From the NCBI GenBank assembly GCA_913054445.1, contig CAJXIK010000129.1:1-5887 (forward strand): a DNA stretch of 5,887 nt, given 5' to 3'. How positions within the stretch are numbered: the first letter of the stretch is position 1; each line of letters begins with the position of its first letter. This document shows, in pieces, positions 1 to 5,887 of this stretch. Position numbers and translations under genes: made by a program. The notes under the pieces are model-generated. The model was given only the letters and a program-made list of their open reading frames with translations. It was not told the origin of the DNA and ran no database searches. The stretch comes from an uncultured Bermanella sp. GTDB taxonomy: Bacteria > Pseudomonadota > Gammaproteobacteria > Pseudomonadales > Oceanobacteraceae.

Positions 1-11
1 TCAGAGAACTG

Positions 12-121
12 GCCCATGGCTGGGGTTGACAGCAATGAGGTGGTTTTTGGCAGGGATGCCAAAGCAAGCCCCCAGGGAGGGGTTGACGGCGACCTCAGTG
101 TTGTTAACCCCAGCTATGGGC
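12..121. repeat. Large imperfect inverted-repeat element (REP/MITE-like, intergenic)
   Basis: The 30-base arm at 12-41 is nearly the reverse complement of 92-121. Of the 30 positions, 26 are Watson-Crick pairs, three would be G-U wobbles if transcribed as written, and one (A35 opposite G98) is a mismatch. The arms can be extended by AACTG (7-11) pairing with CAGTT (125-129) across a 3-base bulge. The 50-base centre holds two smaller hairpins: TTTGGCA/TGCCAAA with a GGGA loop (46-63) and CCCC/GGGG with a 5-base loop (70-82). GGGGTTGAC followed by RGC occurs as a direct repeat at 22-33 and 79-90. No transposase is present. The structure fits a non-autonomous palindromic repeat of the kind dispersed between genes in gammaproteobacteria. 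The core resembles intergenic repeats I associate with Cellvibrionales-like genomes, but that is memory and was not checked. The structure is seen directly; the family identity is inference. Confidence 0.7.
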
Positions 122-195
122 AGGCAGTTTCATATGTGAACGCTGAGTCTGTCTGGTGCACCCGAAGTTAGCCAGTGGTTTAAATAATAGTACGC

Positions 196-210
196 TGGCA
201 GGGATGCCAA
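196..210. repeat. Second copy of the TGGCAGGGATGCCAA hairpin core
   Basis: These 15 bases are identical to 48-62 inside the inverted-repeat element. They form a 5-bp stem TGGCA/TGCCA with a GGGA loop. The flanks do not match the first copy, so only the core is shared. It lies just upstream of the candidate hrpA promoter and may be a degraded remnant of the same repeat family. Confidence 0.6.
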
Positions 211-220
211 GAAGTGCGAA

Positions 221-249
221 TGTACAAAGTGTAAGGCCGTTATTTTAAT
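221..249 (+). promoter_or_regulatory. Candidate sigma-70 promoter for hrpA
   Basis: TGTACA at 221-226 matches four of six bases of the -35 consensus. TTTAAT at 244-249 matches five of six of the -10 consensus. The spacer between them is exactly 17 bases. Transcription would start near 256, giving a leader of about 25 bases before the GTG start. This is a pattern match only. Confidence 0.35.
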
Positions 250-280
250 TCAAAAATTTACCTGTAGGCATTGATACGCA

Positions 281-3200
281 GTGACAGAACAACAAAAACA
301 ATTGAAGCAACTCGAACAATTAATCCCAGCCTGTATGCTGCAAAGGCGTTTTTCCTTCGCCCGCAATATTACAAAAATAAAGCAGTCGATGCAGGCGGGT
401 AAGCCTTACGAGGATGCTTTATTTCGCCTCTCCGCACAGGTGGTTAAAAACGTAGAGTTGGCCCAGGCGCGGCTGGATTCGACGCCGCATATTTCTTTCG
501 ATGATAGTCTCCCCATCAGTCAGAAGCGTGATGACATACGTCGTGCCATCGACGAAAATCAGGTGGTGGTCATTGCCGGTGAAACAGGTTCGGGTAAAAC
601 CACGCAAATACCGAAGATATGCCTAGAGCTGGGGCTCGCTCAGTTCGGGTTAATCGCCCATACCCAGCCGAGGCGAATTGCCGCTCGTTCGGTGGCGCAG
701 CGCATAAGTGAAGAAGTGAAGGTCGAGCTGGGCAATGAAATTGGTTACCAGATTCGCTTTTCCGATCATTCCAATGACAGCACGCTGGTAAAACTCATGA
801 CCGACGGTATTTTGTTGGCCGAGACGCAGCACGATAAATTCCTCAATAAATACAGCGTCATCATCATCGACGAAGCCCACGAGCGCAGTTTAAACATCGA
901 CTTCTTAATGGGCTATTTAAAGCAGCTGTTGCTCAAACGCAAAGATTTAAAGGTCATCATTACCTCGGCCACCATAGATGTGCAGCGTTTTTCTAAGCAC
1001 TTCGATGACGCCCCCACCATCGAAGTATCCGGCCGCACCTTTGCGGTGGAGACTCTATACCGACCCTTGTTAGATCAGAGCAAAGAGGAAGAGGGCGCGG
1101 ATGAAAATGAAGGCGACCTCTATCAAGGCATCGTGCAGGCGGTGGAAGAATTAGAGCAAGAAGATGCGCGTCGCAGGCAAATGGGCGATGTGCTGGTGTT
1201 CCTCAGTGGCGAACGTGAAATTCGTGAGGCGGCCTTGATATTGAAGAAAGCCAACCTGCGCAGCACGATGATTCTGCCCCTGTATGCGCGCCTCAACAAC
1301 AAAGAACAAAACAAAATTTTTAATCCGCTGTCGGGCATGCGGCGTATCATTTTGGCCACCAACGTCGCCGAAACCTCGCTTACCGTGCCTGGTATTCGCT
1401 ATGTAATCGACTCGGGTGTGGCCCGTATCAGCCGCTACAGTTATCGCTCCAAGGTGCAAAGGTTACCCGTCGAAGCCATCTCCCAGGCCAGTGCCAATCA
1501 GCGTAAGGGGCGCTGTGGACGCGTCAGCGAGGGCATCTGTATTCGCCTCTACAGCGAAGAAGATTTTAACGCGCGTGCCGAATTTAGCGACCCCGAGATC
1601 CAACGCACCAACTTGGCGGCGGTGATTCTGCAAATGTTGTCGTTAAAGCTCGGCGATGTCAGCGAGTTTCCCTTCGTGGATGCGCCAGACAATCGCTTCG
1701 TGAGAGACGGCTATAACCTGTTAAAAGAATTAGGCGCGGTGTCGGCCAGCAATCAGATTAACCAAGTGGGCCGTGCGTTATCGCGCCTGCCGGTGGATCC
1801 GCGCATTGGGCGCATGCTGCTCGAGGCAGATAAGCGCAGGTGTCTGGCGGAGTTAATGGTGATTGCCAGCGCCCTGAGTATTCAGGACCCCAGGGAGCGC
1901 CCCGTAGAACACCGTCAGGCGGCCGATCAAAAGCACGCCGAATTTAAACATGAAGACAGTGACTTCTTAACCCTGTTCAATATTTGGCAGCGTTTCGAAG
2001 AGGAGCGCCAGACCTGCACCAATAATCAGTTGCGTCAGTTTTGTAAGAAACATTTTTTAAATTACATGCGCATGCGTGAGTGGCGTGATGTTCACCACCA
2101 ATTAAAGTTGCAATGTAAGGACTTAAAGTTAACGCAAAACAGCACGCCAGCGGCCTACAGCACCATTCATCAGGCCATACTGTCTGGCATGTTGAGCCAT
2201 GTGGGACAGAAATCCGACGACAACGATTATAAAGGGGCGAGAAATCGGCGCTTCCTGTTGTTTCCAGGCTCCGGCATCTTTAAGAAGCGCCCCAAGTGGG
2301 TGGTGTCGGCCGAGTTAGTGGAAACCAGCAAGCTCTATGCGCGCATGAACGCTAAGGTCGAACCCGAATGGCTAGAGCCCTTGGCCAAGCACTTAATAAA
2401 GCAAAAATACATGGAGCCATTTTGGTCCATTAAACGGGCTCAAGTCATGGCCTACGAGCAAGTGTCACTGTTTGGCTTAGTGATCGTGCCTAAGCGGGCG
2501 GTGAGTTATGGCACGATCGATGCGCAGGTGAGCCATGATATTTTCATTCGTGAGGCCCTCGTGCAGGGCAATATTCGCGTAAAGGGTGACTTCTTAAAAT
2601 ACAATCAAAGGCTCATCGATGATTTAGCCGAGCTGGAAGACAAGAGCCGCCGTCGCGATATCGTGGTGGATGAAGAGCGTTTGTTTGAGTTTTACAGCGA
2701 GCGAGTGGCCGCGCACATCTCTTCTACCGCCAGCTTTGAGAAGTGGTATCAGCAGCAAGACTCGGGTTTATTGAAAGCCGACAAGTCGTTCTTGATGCAG
2801 CACGGTGCCGAGCACATCACCGCCCAGCAATACCCAGATCATTTCACTCAGGGCAGTGTGCTCTATCCATTGAGTTACCGCTTCGAACCTCTGCACTTAG
2901 AAGACGGTGTGAGCGTGTCGGTGCCGGCGGCCATGTTAAAACAGCTACCAGTAAGCCGCTTGCAGTGGTTGGTACCGGGCATGATTCGCGATAAGGTCAT
3001 TGCTATGGTGCGCAGCTTAGGGAAACCCATTCGTAAGCAACTGGTGCCGGTGCCGGATTTCGTTGACGAATTTTTAATGGCCAATCAGGTTTGTGACCAG
3101 CCTCTAGAAGAGGTGCTGGCACAATTTATCTACCAGAAAAAACGCATTAAGGTGAGCGCGTCAGACTGGAGCACGCAGCAGGTCGATCAACATTACCTCA

Positions 3201-4201
3201 TGAACATCAAGGTCTTGGGCAGCGACAATCGCTTATTGTTGCAAGGTCGTGACTGGCATCGGTTGCTCGAAGAGGTGGGCGAGCAAGCCAATGCCGTGGT
3301 GCAGGTAACCGGCAACGATTTCGAGCGCGATAAATTAACGGCCTGGGATGATATTGAACTGCCGCAACGCTATGAATTGCAGCAGGCGGGCATTCAGGTA
3401 ACCCTGTACCCAGCCTTAAAGGACGCCAATTCCAGTGTTAGCCTTAAGCTCATGGAGCGTCAAGATGAAGCCCATGTGCAAACCCGTTTGGCGGTTTATA
3501 GGCTGCTGCAACTGGAGCTGGCAGAGCAAGTCAGTTGGATTAAAAAAGAGGTGCAGAAACGCCTGGTTCAAGAAATTATTTATTACGCCAACATAGGCAA
3601 TAAAACCGAGTTGCTCACCACGGTGAGCAGCCTAGTGTTTAAAACCTGCTTCAACTTTGCCGAGCTGCCACGCAACGCCCAGCAGTTTAACGCCATAAAA
3701 GAACAGGGGCGCTGCGATATTGGCGGCACGCTGGATGAGGTGGTGGTGCTGGTGAAACAAATCATGGCGCAATACCACCTGCTTAATAAAAAATTGAAGC
3801 AACAGAAGCAGCTCGCCTTTGCATTCGCGGTGAGTGATATTAAATATCAAACTCAGGTGCTCATGCCCAAAGGGTTTATGGCACAGGTTTCGTTTGAGTG
3901 GCTCAAGCATTATCCTAGGTACATAAAGGCCATGATAGTACGCCTCGATAAGTTGCAAGGTAACCTGCAAAAAGACAAGTTGTCCCAGCTCAAGGTGGTT
4001 GACTGGCAAGACCAATACAAGGGTTTAATCGCCAAGTTACCGGCTGATTTAAACTGTTACCCTGAAATACTGCCGTTAAATTGGATGATGCAGGAGTTTA
4101 GGGTGTCGCTGTTCGCACAAGAGCTGGGGACCGCCATACCTGTCTCGCAGAAGCGCTGGTCGGCTCAGTTGGCAAAAGCCCAGCAAAGTCTGCAACAGTA
4201 A
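281..4201 (+). CDS. hrpA: ATP-dependent RNA helicase HrpA (DEAH box), complete
   Basis: This is a 1306-residue DEAH-box RNA helicase, close to the roughly 1300 residues of E. coli HrpA. Helicase motifs are in order: Walker A GETGSGKT (100-107), TQPRR (128-132), DEAH (197-200), SAT (229-231), ATNVAETSLTVPG (359-371) and QRKGRCGR (407-414). The helicase-associated HA2 region follows, then an OB-fold region with FPGSG (661-665). The long C-terminal DUF3418-type region, with KSRRRDI near 788, distinguishes HrpA from shorter DEAH proteins. Family knowledge: HrpA is a cytoplasmic 3'-to-5' RNA translocase linked to mRNA processing and rescue of stalled or collided ribosomes. The GTG start is chosen because the N-terminus MTEQQK matches the E. 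coli protein as I recall it. The ribosome-binding site is weak (TAGG at 265-268, 12 bases away). An alternative ATG at residue 19 would trim the conserved start. No break or missing motif is seen, and no clear terminator follows. Confidence 0.97.
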   Translation: MTEQQKQLKQLEQLIPACMLQRRFSFARNITKIKQSMQAGKPYEDALFRLSAQVVKNVELAQARLDSTPHISFDDSLPISQKRDDIRRAIDENQVVVIAGETGSGKTTQIPKICLELGLAQFGLIAHTQPRRIAARSVAQRISEEVKVELGNEIGYQIRFSDHSNDSTLVKLMTDGILLAETQHDKFLNKYSVIIIDEAHERSLNIDFLMGYLKQLLLKRKDLKVIITSATIDVQRFSKHFDDAPTIEVSGRTFAVETLYRPLLDQSKEEEGADENEGDLYQGIVQAVEELEQEDARRRQMGDVLVFLSGEREIREAALILKKANLRSTMILPLYARLNNKEQNKIFNPLSGMRRIILATNVAETSLTVPGIRYVIDSGVARISRYSYRSKVQRLPVEAISQASANQRKGRCGRVSEGICIRLYSEEDFNARAEFSDPEIQRTNLAAVILQMLSLKLGDVSEFPFVDAPDNRFVRDGYNLLKELGAVSASNQINQVGRALSRLPVDPRIGRMLLEADKRRCLAELMVIASALSIQDPRERPVEHRQAADQKHAEFKHEDSDFLTLFNIWQRFEEERQTCTNNQLRQFCKKHFLNYMRMREWRDVHHQLKLQCKDLKLTQNSTPAAYSTIHQAILSGMLSHVGQKSDDNDYKGARNRRFLLFPGSGIFKKRPKWVVSAELVETSKLYARMNAKVEPEWLEPLAKHLIKQKYMEPFWSIKRAQVMAYEQVSLFGLVIVPKRAVSYGTIDAQVSHDIFIREALVQGNIRVKGDFLKYNQRLIDDLAELEDKSRRRDIVVDEERLFEFYSERVAAHISSTASFEKWYQQQDSGLLKADKSFLMQHGAEHITAQQYPDHFTQGSVLYPLSYRFEPLHLEDGVSVSVPAAMLKQLPVSRLQWLVPGMIRDKVIAMVRSLGKPIRKQLVPVPDFVDEFLMANQVCDQPLEEVLAQFIYQKKRIKVSASDWSTQQVDQHYLMNIKVLGSDNRLLLQGRDWHRLLEEVGEQANAVVQVTGNDFERDKLTAWDDIELPQRYELQQAGIQVTLYPALKDANSSVSLKLMERQDEAHVQTRLAVYRLLQLELAEQVSWIKKEVQKRLVQEIIYYANIGNKTELLTTVSSLVFKTCFNFAELPRNAQQFNAIKEQGRCDIGGTLDEVVVLVKQIMAQYHLLNKKLKQQKQLAFAFAVSDIKYQTQVLMPKGFMAQVSFEWLKHYPRYIKAMIVRLDKLQGNLQKDKLSQLKVVDWQDQYKGLIAKLPADLNCYPEILPLNWMMQEFRVSLFAQELGTAIPVSQKRWSAQLAKAQQSLQQ

Positions 4202-4237
4202 TGTAGCTAAGCGTCAGGCAATAGATTATAGTTTTGT

Positions 4238-4267
4238 CCAAATTTGGCACCTATGTGTGTTTATAAA
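4238..4267 (+). promoter_or_regulatory. Candidate promoter and palindrome upstream of the fabH-like gene
   Basis: The 101-base gap after hrpA contains a perfect 10-bp palindrome, CCAAATTTGG (4238-4247), and a TATAAA box (4262-4267) that could serve as a -10 element. A start near 4274 would give a leader of about 29 bases. No good -35 hexamer is correctly spaced; the palindrome sits where it would be, which would suit an activator or repressor site. It does not match the FadR, FabR or PsrA operator patterns I know. Pattern-based and tentative. Confidence 0.25.
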
Positions 4268-4302
4268 GCAGTATGTATTTAAGAGAGAGTTAGGGGAATA
4301 AT

Positions 4303-5424
4303 ATGAAACAAGTGGTAATTAGTGGTACAGGTTTGTATACCCCAAGCCAATCCATCTCAAATGATGAACTCGTGGTCGCCTTCAATGCATTTGTAAGCGA
4401 TTACAATGAAAGCAACAAGGCGCAAATAGCAGCGGGCACGGTCGAGGCCTTAGCCGAGAGCAACAGTGCCTTTATCGAAAAAGCATCTGGCATCAAGAGC
4501 CGCTATGTCATCGATAAGGCTGGCATCCTCGATCCTAAGCGCATGGCCCCCTCGATTGCCGAGCGCTCTAACGACGAGCCTTCCGTGCAGTGTGACATGG
4601 CAGTGGCTGCCGCCAAGGAAGCTTTGGCGCAGGCAGGCAAAACCGTGGCCGATGTGGACATGGTGATCGTGGCCTGTTCAAATTTACAGCGTGGCTATCC
4701 CGCCATGGCAGTCGAGGTGCAAACCGCCTTGGGCATCGACGGTTTTGCCTATGACATGAACGTGGCCTGTAGCTCCGCCACGTTTGGCATACAGTCTGCT
4801 GTGAATGCCATTCAAGCTGGTTCTGCTCGCTGTGTGTTGATGGTCAACCCAGAAATTTGCACCGGCCACCTGAACTTCCGTGACCGTGACAGCCACTTTA
4901 TCTTCGGCGATGCCTGCACCGCGGTGATATTGGAAGACATAGAGCAGGCCAGCAGTGACTCTCAATTCAAGATTCTTGACACTAAGTTACAGACCGTCTT
5001 CTCGAACAACATTCGCAACAACGCCGGTTTCCTCAATCGCTGTGATGAGTCTGGCTTGGCTAAGCCAGACAAATTGTTTGTTCAAAATGGCCGTAAAGTA
5101 TTTAAAGAGGTGTGCCCTATGGTGGCGGCACAGATCAGCGCACAGCTCGACAAGCTGGCAATACCCACCGAGAACCTCACGCGCATGTGGTTACACCAGG
5201 CTAACCTGAGCATGAACAAGCTTATTTCAAAGCGCGTGCTGGGCCGTGAAGCCAGCATCGAGGAATCCCCGGTAATCCTAGATCGCTACGCCAATACCAG
5301 CTCGGCGGGTTCGATCATTGCCTTCCATTTATATAAAGATGATATAAAAGCCGGTCAATTGGGTGTGGTATGCAGCTTTGGTGCAGGTTACTCCATCGGC
5401 AGTGTGGTGCTCGAGAAGTGTTAA
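4303..5424 (+). CDS. Beta-ketoacyl-ACP synthase III, FabH-like (PA3286/FabH2 type)
   Basis: This 373-residue thiolase-fold enzyme is predicted to perform a decarboxylative Claisen condensation between an acyl-CoA and malonyl-ACP in the cytoplasm. The triad is intact: Cys156 in NVACSSATFG, His298 in WLHQAN and Asn331 in ANTSSAGS. GIKSRYV (63-69) and the C-terminal GAGYSIGSVVL are also typical of KASIII proteins. The protein is about 55 residues longer than E. coli FabH (317), with extra sequence at the N-terminus (about 25-60) and around 70-95. In length and sequence it resembles Pseudomonas aeruginosa PA3286, reported to feed octanoyl-CoA from beta-oxidation into fatty-acid synthesis. That substrate is inferred here by resemblance, so housekeeping FabH activity is not assumed. 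The ATG has a good ribosome-binding site, AGGGGA (4292-4297), 5 bases upstream. It lies 101 bases after hrpA and is closed by a strong terminator. No symbol is given because the paralogue type is uncertain. Confidence 0.92.
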   Translation: MKQVVISGTGLYTPSQSISNDELVVAFNAFVSDYNESNKAQIAAGTVEALAESNSAFIEKASGIKSRYVIDKAGILDPKRMAPSIAERSNDEPSVQCDMAVAAAKEALAQAGKTVADVDMVIVACSNLQRGYPAMAVEVQTALGIDGFAYDMNVACSSATFGIQSAVNAIQAGSARCVLMVNPEICTGHLNFRDRDSHFIFGDACTAVILEDIEQASSDSQFKILDTKLQTVFSNNIRNNAGFLNRCDESGLAKPDKLFVQNGRKVFKEVCPMVAAQISAQLDKLAIPTENLTRMWLHQANLSMNKLISKRVLGREASIEESPVILDRYANTSSAGSIIAFHLYKDDIKAGQLGVVCSFGAGYSIGSVVLEKC

Positions 5425-5452
5425 TTTCGGCTCAATAATATGTTGCAGTCGC

Positions 5453-5483
5453 AGGGGGCCTAATGGCCCCCTTGTTTTATTTT
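5453..5483 (+). terminator. Rho-independent terminator after the fabH-like gene
   Basis: An 8-bp GC-rich stem, AGGGGGCC (5453-5460) with GGCCCCCT (5465-5472), closes a TAAT loop and runs into the T-rich tract TTGTTTTATTTT (5472-5483). It begins 28 bases after the stop codon of the fabH-like gene. It should end that transcript and separate it from the small secreted-peptide gene downstream. Confidence 0.93.
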
Positions 5484-5527
5484 GGCGACTTAAAAATAAA
5501 GCCGAGCTAGCAATGAACTATTCTCCC

Positions 5528-5552
5528 TCTATGCTGCTCTTATAAGCATAGA
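5528..5552. promoter_or_regulatory. Inverted repeat with TATAAG box upstream of hvfA-like gene
   Basis: TCTATGCT (5528-5535) is a perfect inverted repeat of AGCATAGA (5545-5552), separated by 9 bases. TATAAG (5541-5546) overlaps the spacer and right arm and matches five of six bases of a sigma-70 -10 box. No good -35 hexamer is found at 16-18 bases. Because the terminator at 5453-5483 cuts off upstream transcription, the gene at 5619 should have its own promoter in 5484-5618, and this is the most structured site there. It could be a repressor or activator operator, or an RNA hairpin. An ECF-sigma promoter, as drives some related operons, was not recognisable. Confidence 0.3.
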
Positions 5553-5618
5553 AAACAGCACGACGAGCTATTTTCACTTAATCACGATCAACCAAAAAGT
5601 AAGCATGAGGGGACTCAC

Positions 5619-5702
5619 ATGAGCAACACAAAAATGAAACCACTGGCATTGGCATTTGGTGCGAGCCTAATGGCAAGCGTCGCCACCAGCACAATTGCCG
5701 CC
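5619..5702 (+). other. Predicted Sec signal peptide of the HvfA-like precursor
   Basis: Codons 1-28 encode a short basic N-region (K5, K7), a hydrophobic core of Ala, Leu, Phe, Met and Val from about residue 8 to 22, and a small-residue C-region ending ST-IAA. Cleavage after Ala28 or Ala27 is the best guess. It implies export to the periplasm or beyond after cytoplasmic modification. Confidence 0.8.
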
Positions 5703-5887
5703 GAAAATCCGTTCGCCTCTCAATCCTTAGAGTCTGGCTATAAAGTCGCCATGGAAGGAAAGTGCGGCGAAGGTAAGTGCGGTGGCAAGGCTGAGTCTTC
5801 TGCCAAGTCTGCCGAAGGTAAGTGTGGTGAAGGAAAATGCGGTGGAAAGTCTAAGTCTGCTGAGGGTAAGTGTGGTGAGGGTAAGTG
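5619..5887 (+). CDS. hvfA: HvfA-like EGKCG-repeat RiPP metallophore precursor, 3' end cut by window
   Basis: At least 89 codons are visible and the frame is still open at the edge. The start is ATG with a strong ribosome-binding site, GAGGGGA (5607-5613), 5 bases upstream. Residues 1-28 form a Sec-type signal peptide: Lys5 and Lys7, a hydrophobic stretch from about 8, and a likely cleavage after IAA before ENPF. After a short spacer the protein becomes low complexity, with EGKCG at 46-50, 51-55, 66-70, 71-75 and 82-86. A sixth copy, starting at 87, is cut off. The only Cys codons seen are in these motifs. Family knowledge: in Haemophilus influenzae HvfA, such EGKCG cysteines are converted to oxazolone/thioamide pairs that bind copper, by the multinuclear-iron oxidase HvfB (DUF692) with partner HvfC (DUF2063). 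Inference: this is the first gene of such an operon, making an exported copper-binding peptide. A bufferin (BufA) is less likely because the EGKCG pairs are distinctive. Confidence 0.87.
   Translation, partial: MSNTKMKPLALAFGASLMASVATSTIAAENPFASQSLESGYKVAMEGKCGEGKCGGKAESSAKSAEGKCGEGKCGGKSKSAEGKCGEGK
5754..5887 (+). repeat. Coding tandem repeat, paired EGKCG units
   Basis: The pair EGKCGEGKCG starts at codons 46, 66 and 82, so unit spacing is 20 and then 16 residues. The linkers are GKAESSAKSA and GKSKSA. The third pair runs off the window. The repeats are exact in protein but vary at synonymous sites. Confidence 0.9.

Noticed and set aside
1..171. Frame 1 on the + strand is open from the left edge to TAG at 169-171, about 56 codons, possibly the tail of an upstream gene.
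   Set aside because: It lies almost wholly over the palindromic element, and the opposite strand is also open for about 42 codons there. The translation shows no recognisable domain. A truncated C-terminus cannot be excluded without the sequence to the left.
3632..4015. A 127-codon open frame on the - strand within hrpA, and other frames overlapping hrpA and the fabH-like gene.
   Set aside because: They lie entirely inside well-supported conserved genes, show no domain, and are explained as shadows of the coding frame.
4244..4260. TTGGCAC resembling a sigma-54 -24 element upstream of the fabH-like gene.
   Set aside because: The required GC of the -12 element is absent at the right spacing (TGTG is found instead).
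5605..5622. Five-codon mini-ORF (MRGLT) whose stop overlaps the ATG of the hvfA-like gene, suggesting translational coupling.
   Set aside because: The GAGGGGA that would serve the main gene lies inside it, and the mini-ORF has no clear ribosome-binding site of its own. It is probably chance.
5619..5887. The small Cys-containing secreted peptide as a bufferin (BufA, DUF2282) or a metallothionein.
   Set aside because: The paired EGKCG motifs after a Sec signal fit HvfA better. Metallothioneins normally lack a signal peptide and have denser Cys clusters.

Overview
The window looks like chromosomal DNA from a marine-type gammaproteobacterium. Three pieces of evidence point that way. The HrpA helicase is full length and resembles the E. 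coli protein along its whole length. The KASIII enzyme is of the longer Pseudomonas PA3286-like type. An intergenic palindromic element carries the core TTGGCAGGGATGCCAA, which I associate from memory with Cellvibrionales-like genomes. Base composition is moderate, with frequent TTA leucine codons. The genus assignment is inference only. All three genes lie on the + strand.

Layout. Bases 1-280 are intergenic. Bases 12-121 hold an imperfect inverted repeat with 30-base arms that encloses smaller hairpins. A second copy of one hairpin core lies at 196-210, followed by a plausible sigma-70 promoter. Bases 281-4201 encode HrpA, a DEAH-box RNA helicase with a GTG start. After a 101-base gap containing a 10-bp perfect palindrome and a TATAAA box, 4303-5424 encodes a FabH-like ketoacyl synthase with an intact Cys-His-Asn triad. 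A strong intrinsic terminator at 5453-5483 closes that unit.

The most interesting gene starts at 5619 and runs off the right edge. It encodes a secreted low-complexity peptide with a Sec-type signal sequence and repeated EGKCG pentapeptides in tandem pairs. This is the hallmark of HvfA-type RiPP precursors, whose EGKCG cysteines are converted to copper-binding oxazolone/thioamide groups by an HvfB (MNIO, DUF692) and HvfC (DUF2063) pair. Those partner genes would be expected just beyond the window and cannot be seen here. The terminator isolates this gene from the fatty-acid gene, so it probably begins its own operon. A short inverted repeat around a TATAAG box upstream of it is a candidate control site.

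The three genes look functionally unrelated: RNA and ribosome metabolism, acyl-chain metabolism, and metal handling.
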